64,000 bases of DNA from Gallaecimonas pentaromativorans (GTDB taxonomy: Bacteria > Pseudomonadota > Gammaproteobacteria > Enterobacterales > Gallaecimonadaceae): positions 310,001 through 374,000 of the forward strand of contig NZ_RJUL01000004.1 in assembly GCF_003751625.1 (NCBI RefSeq), given 5' to 3'. The notes below the pieces were generated by a model. It made no database searches. It worked only from the letters and a program-made list of their open reading frames with translations, and was not told the DNA's origin. Positions 59,905 through 64,000 of the stretch are shown piece after piece. Each line of letters opens with the position of its first letter. Positions within the stretch are counted from its first letter, which is position 1. Made by a program: the position numbers and the translations under genes.

Positions 59905-60462
59905 ATGGCCGATATTCGCATTATCCTCGCTGCCGCTGGCCTTGGCCGCCGTTACCAGGCTGCCGGGGGTGCGGGCAATAAACTTGAGCAAACCATTGAG
60001 GGCGCGCCGCTTTTTGTAAAGGCGCTGGATAACGCCCTGGCGTCAGGCCTGCCGGTACAGGTAGTAACCCGCCCCGAATACGTCAATCTTCACGCTTTTT
60101 GCCAAGGGCGCCAGGTGCCGGTCACCAAGGTTGATTCAACAGGGCTTGGCCAAAGCATTGCCGCCGGGGTAGCGGCTAGCCGGGACGCTGACGGCTGGCT
60201 TATCTTATTGGCCGACATGCCAGCCGTGCCAAGCGCCATTATCCGCCAGGTGGCCGATGCCCTTAGCTGCCATGACGCCGCAAGGCCTCGGGTGAAGGGC
60301 AAACCCGGGCACCCGGTGGGCTTTGGCGCCAAGGCGCGAGAGGGGTTACTGGCCCTTGCAGGCGACGACGGCGCCAAAGCCTTGCTAGCCACCTTTAAGC
60401 CACACTTTATCGAATGTAACGATAGCGGCGTGGCCACCGATATCGACCTGCCCTTTCGTTAA
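59905..60462 (+). CDS. MocA-like molybdenum cofactor nucleotidyltransferase
   Basis: A 185-residue NTP-transferase of the MobA/MocA type. LAAAGLGRRYQ-GGAGNKL is the nucleotide-binding loop (usually LAAGxSxRMGxxK; here slightly divergent), and LILLADMPAVP carries the metal-binding Asp. MocA attaches CMP to Mo-molybdopterin for XdhC-served enzymes. ATG 59905 is chosen because AAGGA lies seven bases upstream. It is divergent to xdhC. Confidence 0.85.
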   Translation: MADIRIILAAAGLGRRYQAAGGAGNKLEQTIEGAPLFVKALDNALASGLPVQVVTRPEYVNLHAFCQGRQVPVTKVDSTGLGQSIAAGVAASRDADGWLILLADMPAVPSAIIRQVADALSCHDAARPRVKGKPGHPVGFGAKAREGLLALAGDDGAKALLATFKPHFIECNDSGVATDIDLPFR

Positions 60463-60501
60463 AAGCCATCTGCTTATAAAGTGGTTTAACGCCAATAAAA
60501 A

Positions 60502-60527
60502 AGCCCCGGTAAACCGGGGCTTTTTTT
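60502..60527. terminator. Convergent terminator mocA-like / ppsA
   Basis: AGCCCCGG, loop TAAA, CCGGGGCT, then T7, with A6 before it. Confidence 0.85.
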
Positions 60528-60537
60528 CAAGCGAGGC

Positions 60538-62916
60538 TCAGGCCTTGGCGCAGTGCTCGGCCAGATACAGCCAGGTGTCCACCACGGTGTCAGGGTTCAG
60601 GGACACAGAATCGATGCCCTGCTCTACCAGCCAGGCGGCAAAGTCTTCGTGGTCGCTTGGGCCCTGGCCACAAATACCCACGTATTTACCGCGGGCCTTA
60701 GCGGCCTTGATGGCCATGGCCAGCAGCGCTTTGACCGCTTCATTACGCTCGTCAAAGAGGTGAGCGATGATGCCAGAATCGCGGTCCAGGCCCAGGGTCA
60801 GCTGGGTCAGGTCGTTGGAGCCAATGGAGAAACCGTCGAAGTGGTCAAGGAACTGGTCGGCCAGCAGCGCGTTGGACGGCAGCTCGCACATCATGATCAC
60901 TTTCAAACCGTTCTCGCCGCGCTTGAGGCCTTGCTCGCCCAGCAGCTCGATAACCTTCTCGGCTTCGCCCAAGGTACGCACGAAGGGGATCATCACTTCG
61001 ACGTTGGTAAAGCCCATGTCGTTACGCACCCGTTTGATGGCTTCACATTCCATGGCAAAGCAATCGCGGAACTCGGGGCTGATGTAACGGCTGGCACCGC
61101 GGAAACCGATCATCGGGTTCTCTTCGTGGGGCTCATAGGCCTCACCGCCCACCAGGTTGGCGTATTCGTTGGATTTAAAGTCGGACATCCGCACGATAAC
61201 GCGCTCAGGGCTAAAGGCGGCGGCCAGGGTGGCGATACCTTCTACCAGCTTGGTGATGTAGAACTCGCGGGGGCTGGCGTAGCCGGCCATCATCTCTTCG
61301 ATTTCCGCTTTCAGGGCAGCGGGCTGCTGGTCAAGGTTCAAAAGCGCCTTGGGGTGCACGCCAATCATGCGGTTGATGATGAATTCTACCCGGGCCAGCC
61401 CGATACCGGAGTGCGGCAGGCGGCAGAAATCAAAGGCGCGGTCAGGGTTACCGACGTTCATCATCACCTTGATGGGCAGGGGCGGCATTTTGCCCACTTC
61501 AGAGGTTTCCACCGCGAAGTCCAGTTTGCCCTGGTAGATAAAGCCGGTGTCGCCTTCGGCACAGGAAACCGTGACTTCCTGGCCGTCTTTAATGAGGTCG
61601 GTGGCATCGCCACAGCCCACCACTGCCGGGATCCCCAGTTCACGGGCGATGATCGCCGCGTGACAGGTACGGCCACCACGGTTGGTAACGATGGCGCTGG
61701 CGCGCTTCATGATGGGTTCCCAGTCCGGGTCGGTCATGTCGGTCACCAGCACGTCGCCGGGTTTAACCAGGTCCATGTCCTTGATGGAGGCAAGGACTCG
61801 GGCGGTGCCGGCACCGATTTTGTGGCCGATGGCACGGCCTTCGGCGATAACCTCGGACTTACCTTTAAGGGAGAACCGCTCCAGCACCTGGCCAGACTCA
61901 TTAGAGCGCACGGTTTCAGGGCGGGCTTGCACGATATAGAGGTTGCCGTCCAGGCCGTCTTTGGCCCATTCGATGTCCATGGCGCGGCCGTAGTGCTTCT
62001 CGATGATCATCGCCTGTTTGGCCAAGTCTTCGACTTCGGCGTCGGTGATGGAGAAGCGCAGGCGATCGCTGGCGTCGATTTTCTCGATTTTCACCTGCTT
62101 GCCGTGGGCTTCGTCGCCGGAATAGACCATACGCTCGGCTTTGGAGCCCAGGGTGCGGCGCAAAATGGCCGGGCGGCCAGCGGCCAGGGTCGGCTTGTGC
62201 ACGTAGAACTCGTCAGGGTTGACGGCGCCTTGCACCACCATTTCACCCAGGCCGTAGGCGGACGTCACAAACACCACTTTGTCAAAACCAGACTCGGTGT
62301 CGATGGTGAACATGACGCCGGAGGCGGCGATATCAGAGCGCACCATGCGCTGGATACCGGCAGACAGGGCCACACCTTTATGGTCGTAACCCTGGTGCAC
62401 GCGGTAGGAAATGGCGCGGTCATTAAAAAGGGAGGCAAAAACGTGCTTGATGGCTTCCATGACTGCATCAATGCCGCGCACGTTCAGGAAAGTCTCCTGC
62501 TGGCCGGCAAAAGAGGCGTCGGGCATGTCTTCGGCGGTCGCGGAAGAACGCACCGCAAAGGAAACAGCGTCGCCATGCTCACCGGTGAGCTTTTGGTAGG
62601 CATCGCGGATGGCGCTGTCGAGCGCTGGCTGGAAGGGAGTCTCAATTACCCATTGGCGAATTTGGCTACCGGCCTTGGCCAGGGCATTGACGTCATCAAC
62701 ATCCAGACTGTCGAGGAGGTCATAAATCTTGGCGTTAACACCACTTTGCTCGAGGAATTCGTTAAAGGCGTGGGCAGTGGTGGCAAAGCCGCCTGGTACC
62801 TGTACACCCAGACCGGAAAGGTGGCTGATCATCTCGCCCAAAGAGGCGTTTTTGCCACCAACGCGGTTGACATCGTTCATGCCAAGGTCTTGATACCAGA
62901 GAACATAATCTTGCAC
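60538..62916 (-). CDS. ppsA: Phosphoenolpyruvate synthase
   Basis: PpsA (792 residues) makes PEP from pyruvate and ATP for gluconeogenesis. It has an N-terminal ATP-grasp domain ([14 protein letters not shown]), a swivelling domain with the phosphorylated His in [22 protein letters not shown] (about 410-432), and a C-terminal TIM-barrel. The start is GTG 62916, with GGAG eight bases upstream. Divergent ppsR encodes its regulator, as in E. coli. Confidence 0.97.
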   Translation of the reverse strand: MQDYVLWYQDLGMNDVNRVGGKNASLGEMISHLSGLGVQVPGGFATTAHAFNEFLEQSGVNAKIYDLLDSLDVDDVNALAKAGSQIRQWVIETPFQPALDSAIRDAYQKLTGEHGDAVSFAVRSSATAEDMPDASFAGQQETFLNVRGIDAVMEAIKHVFASLFNDRAISYRVHQGYDHKGVALSAGIQRMVRSDIAASGVMFTIDTESGFDKVVFVTSAYGLGEMVVQGAVNPDEFYVHKPTLAAGRPAILRRTLGSKAERMVYSGDEAHGKQVKIEKIDASDRLRFSITDAEVEDLAKQAMIIEKHYGRAMDIEWAKDGLDGNLYIVQARPETVRSNESGQVLERFSLKGKSEVIAEGRAIGHKIGAGTARVLASIKDMDLVKPGDVLVTDMTDPDWEPIMKRASAIVTNRGGRTCHAAIIARELGIPAVVGCGDATDLIKDGQEVTVSCAEGDTGFIYQGKLDFAVETSEVGKMPPLPIKVMMNVGNPDRAFDFCRLPHSGIGLARVEFIINRMIGVHPKALLNLDQQPAALKAEIEEMMAGYASPREFYITKLVEGIATLAAAFSPERVIVRMSDFKSNEYANLVGGEAYEPHEENPMIGFRGASRYISPEFRDCFAMECEAIKRVRNDMGFTNVEVMIPFVRTLGEAEKVIELLGEQGLKRGENGLKVIMMCELPSNALLADQFLDHFDGFSIGSNDLTQLTLGLDRDSGIIAHLFDERNEAVKALLAMAIKAAKARGKYVGICGQGPSDHEDFAAWLVEQGIDSVSLNPDTVVDTWLYLAEHCAKA

Positions 62917-63046
62917 TGTTGGGACTCCCTAAGTTTTTCCAGCAGAAGGGTTTGTGCATAAGCGCGCGGCCATCATACACTGCCGGTCAGCGAACGGTAA
63001 AACGTTTGTCTTTCATGTTGTTAACAGTCTACAAAAAGGCGTCTGG

Positions 63047-63859
63047 ATGGATAGACACGTATATTTTGTCTCTGATGGAACAGCCATAACCACCGAAGTT
63101 TTCGGTCATGCCCTGCTCTCACAATTCCCTGTTAAATTTAAACAATTCACCGAGCCTTTCGTGGACAACGAACGCCAGGTCGGGCGGGTTTTAGAGAAGA
63201 TAAACCGTAGTTTTATTACAACAGGGCAACGGCCGCTGGTGTTCCACACCATAGTGGATGCCAGGCTTCGCACCCTGATTGAAGAAGGCGACGGCATCTT
63301 TTACGACATCCTCTCCACCTTCGTGAACCCACTGGAAGTGCAGTTGGGGGTCAAGGCCGAACCCAAGATTGGCCGCTCCCACGGCATGATGGACGACGCC
63401 TACCATCAGCGCATTGAAGCGGTGAACTACGCCATGGCCAACGACGATGGCGCCGTCACCAAGTATTACAGCGACGCCGACATCATCCTGATTGGGGTAT
63501 CGCGCTGCGGCAAAACCCCCACCAGCCTGTATCTGGCGCTGCAATACGGCATCAAGGCGGCCAACTATCCGTTCACCGAAGAAGACATGGATAACCTCAA
63601 GCTGCCCTCGCCGCTAAAAGATCACAAACACAAGCTCTATGGCTTGGTGATTGACCCCGAGCGCCTGGCGCAAATTCGCCACGAACGAGCCCCCGGCAGC
63701 CGCTATGCGTCCATGCGCCAGTGCCGGCTTGAAACCAAGGAAGTGGAGCTGATGTTTAAAAAGGAGCGTATCCCCTTTTTAAATACCACCCGCCATTCGG
63801 TGGAGGAGATCTCGGCCCATATCCTTCAAGACACCGGCCTTGAGCGCCACAAATATTAA
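63047..63859 (+). CDS. ppsR: PEP synthase regulatory kinase/pyrophosphorylase
   Basis: PpsR (270 residues, DUF299) inactivates PpsA by ADP-dependent Thr phosphorylation and restores it by Pi-dependent removal. The P-loop is [21 protein letters not shown], and the start [20 protein letters not shown] is typical. ATG 63047 has AAGG about nine bases upstream; the frame is open to 62954 inside the intergenic region. It is divergent to ppsA with a 130-bp gap. Confidence 0.95.
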   Translation: MDRHVYFVSDGTAITTEVFGHALLSQFPVKFKQFTEPFVDNERQVGRVLEKINRSFITTGQRPLVFHTIVDARLRTLIEEGDGIFYDILSTFVNPLEVQLGVKAEPKIGRSHGMMDDAYHQRIEAVNYAMANDDGAVTKYYSDADIILIGVSRCGKTPTSLYLALQYGIKAANYPFTEEDMDNLKLPSPLKDHKHKLYGLVIDPERLAQIRHERAPGSRYASMRQCRLETKEVELMFKKERIPFLNTTRHSVEEISAHILQDTGLERHKY

Positions 63860-63862
63860 AAA

Positions 63863-63885
63863 AGCCCGCGAATGCGGGCTTTTTT
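63863..63885. terminator. Convergent terminator ppsR / panE-like
   Basis: AGCCCGC, loop GAAT, GCGGGCT, then T-run, with A-run before it. Confidence 0.85.
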
Positions 63886-64000
63886 ATGGGGCAAGGAGCG
63901 CCTTGGCGTCGAGATTCGGGCAAGCGCCCTGGTGCTCGGCCTCTTCTACCAGCGCGCAAAGGTGGCGGTTTATCGGCACCGGCAATCCCAGGGCTTCTGC
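63884..64000 (-). CDS. Ketopantoate reductase-like protein, C-terminal end
   Basis: The last 38 codons of a minus-strand gene that continues beyond the window. AEALGLPVPINRHLCALVEE resembles the C-terminal helix of PanE/ApbA 2-dehydropantoate reductases (GxxxGxPTPxNxxLxxLV). Its stop TAA (63884-63886) lies in the T-run of the ppsR terminator. Only the tail can be seen, so the family is probable and the function is not proven. Confidence 0.7.
   Translation of the reverse strand, partial: AEALGLPVPINRHLCALVEEAEHQGACPNLDAKALLAP

Noticed and set aside
60553-62961. An 802-codon plus-strand frame
   Set aside because: Exact antisense of ppsA, His- and Gly-rich as expected from reversed codons; no real product.

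Overview
The window is chromosomal DNA from a gammaproteobacterium, GC-rich in its core genes. Blocks such as ftsK-lolA-rarA-serS, clpS-clpA beside cspD, mnmA-hflD-purB and ilvGMEDAC, together with a monomeric isocitrate dehydrogenase and leucine dehydrogenase, fit the Alteromonadales/Aeromonadales part of the class. Gallaecimonas is a guess from memory, not a result.

Layout. 1-1.9 kb: the end of a YdeP-type molybdoenzyme, tRNA-Ser(UGA) and a YccA/BAX-inhibitor membrane protein. 1.9-3.2 kb: the tusDCB-tusE sulfur relay, which feeds the tRNA thiolase MnmA encoded at 38 kb. 3.4-9.7 kb: a patatin lipase, a TonB-dependent receptor behind a Fur-like box, a 55-residue rubredoxin, a toxin-like protein, an SDR/TetR pair with two matching operators, and a cold shock protein. 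10.8-12.1 kb: a soluble PAS-PAS-MCP (BdlA-like) receptor.

12.4-17.6 kb is the accessory part: an AT-richer integron-type cassette array. Seven complete attC sites and one truncated site separate seven small genes. Six genes run on the minus strand; one HTH gene runs the other way behind its own perfect 25-bp palindrome. The cargo includes a TIR-transmembrane protein, an Imm33/DUF2185 protein and a candidate PD-(D/E)XK nuclease. No integron integrase is visible, so this is a CALIN-like cluster or the end of a larger array. An IS3-family remnant cuts the left end. A gene-free kilobase with many perfect stem-loops lies to the right.

18.6-31.3 kb: lpxO, a GIY-YIG protein, nadE, serS, rarA, lolA, ftsK, lrp, ald, trxB, aat, bpt and infA. 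31.3-42.8 kb: clpA, clpS, cspD, icd, rluE, nudJ, mnmA, hflD, purB, roxA and a DUF4826 gene. 43-52 kb is devoted to branched-chain amino acids: leucine dehydrogenase for breakdown, behind a LiuR-like palindrome, faces the ilvGMEDAC biosynthetic operon, which is headed by an IlvL-like leader peptide and attenuator. 52-64 kb: ydiJ, a dicarboxylate symporter, a Kef-type antiporter, an XdhC/MocA molybdenum-cofactor pair, ppsA with its regulator ppsR, and the end of a PanE-like reductase.

Starts were moved to internal ATG/GTG codons where a Shine-Dalgarno sequence or family length decided it. Family names rest on recognised motifs and remembered homologues; no database search was run.
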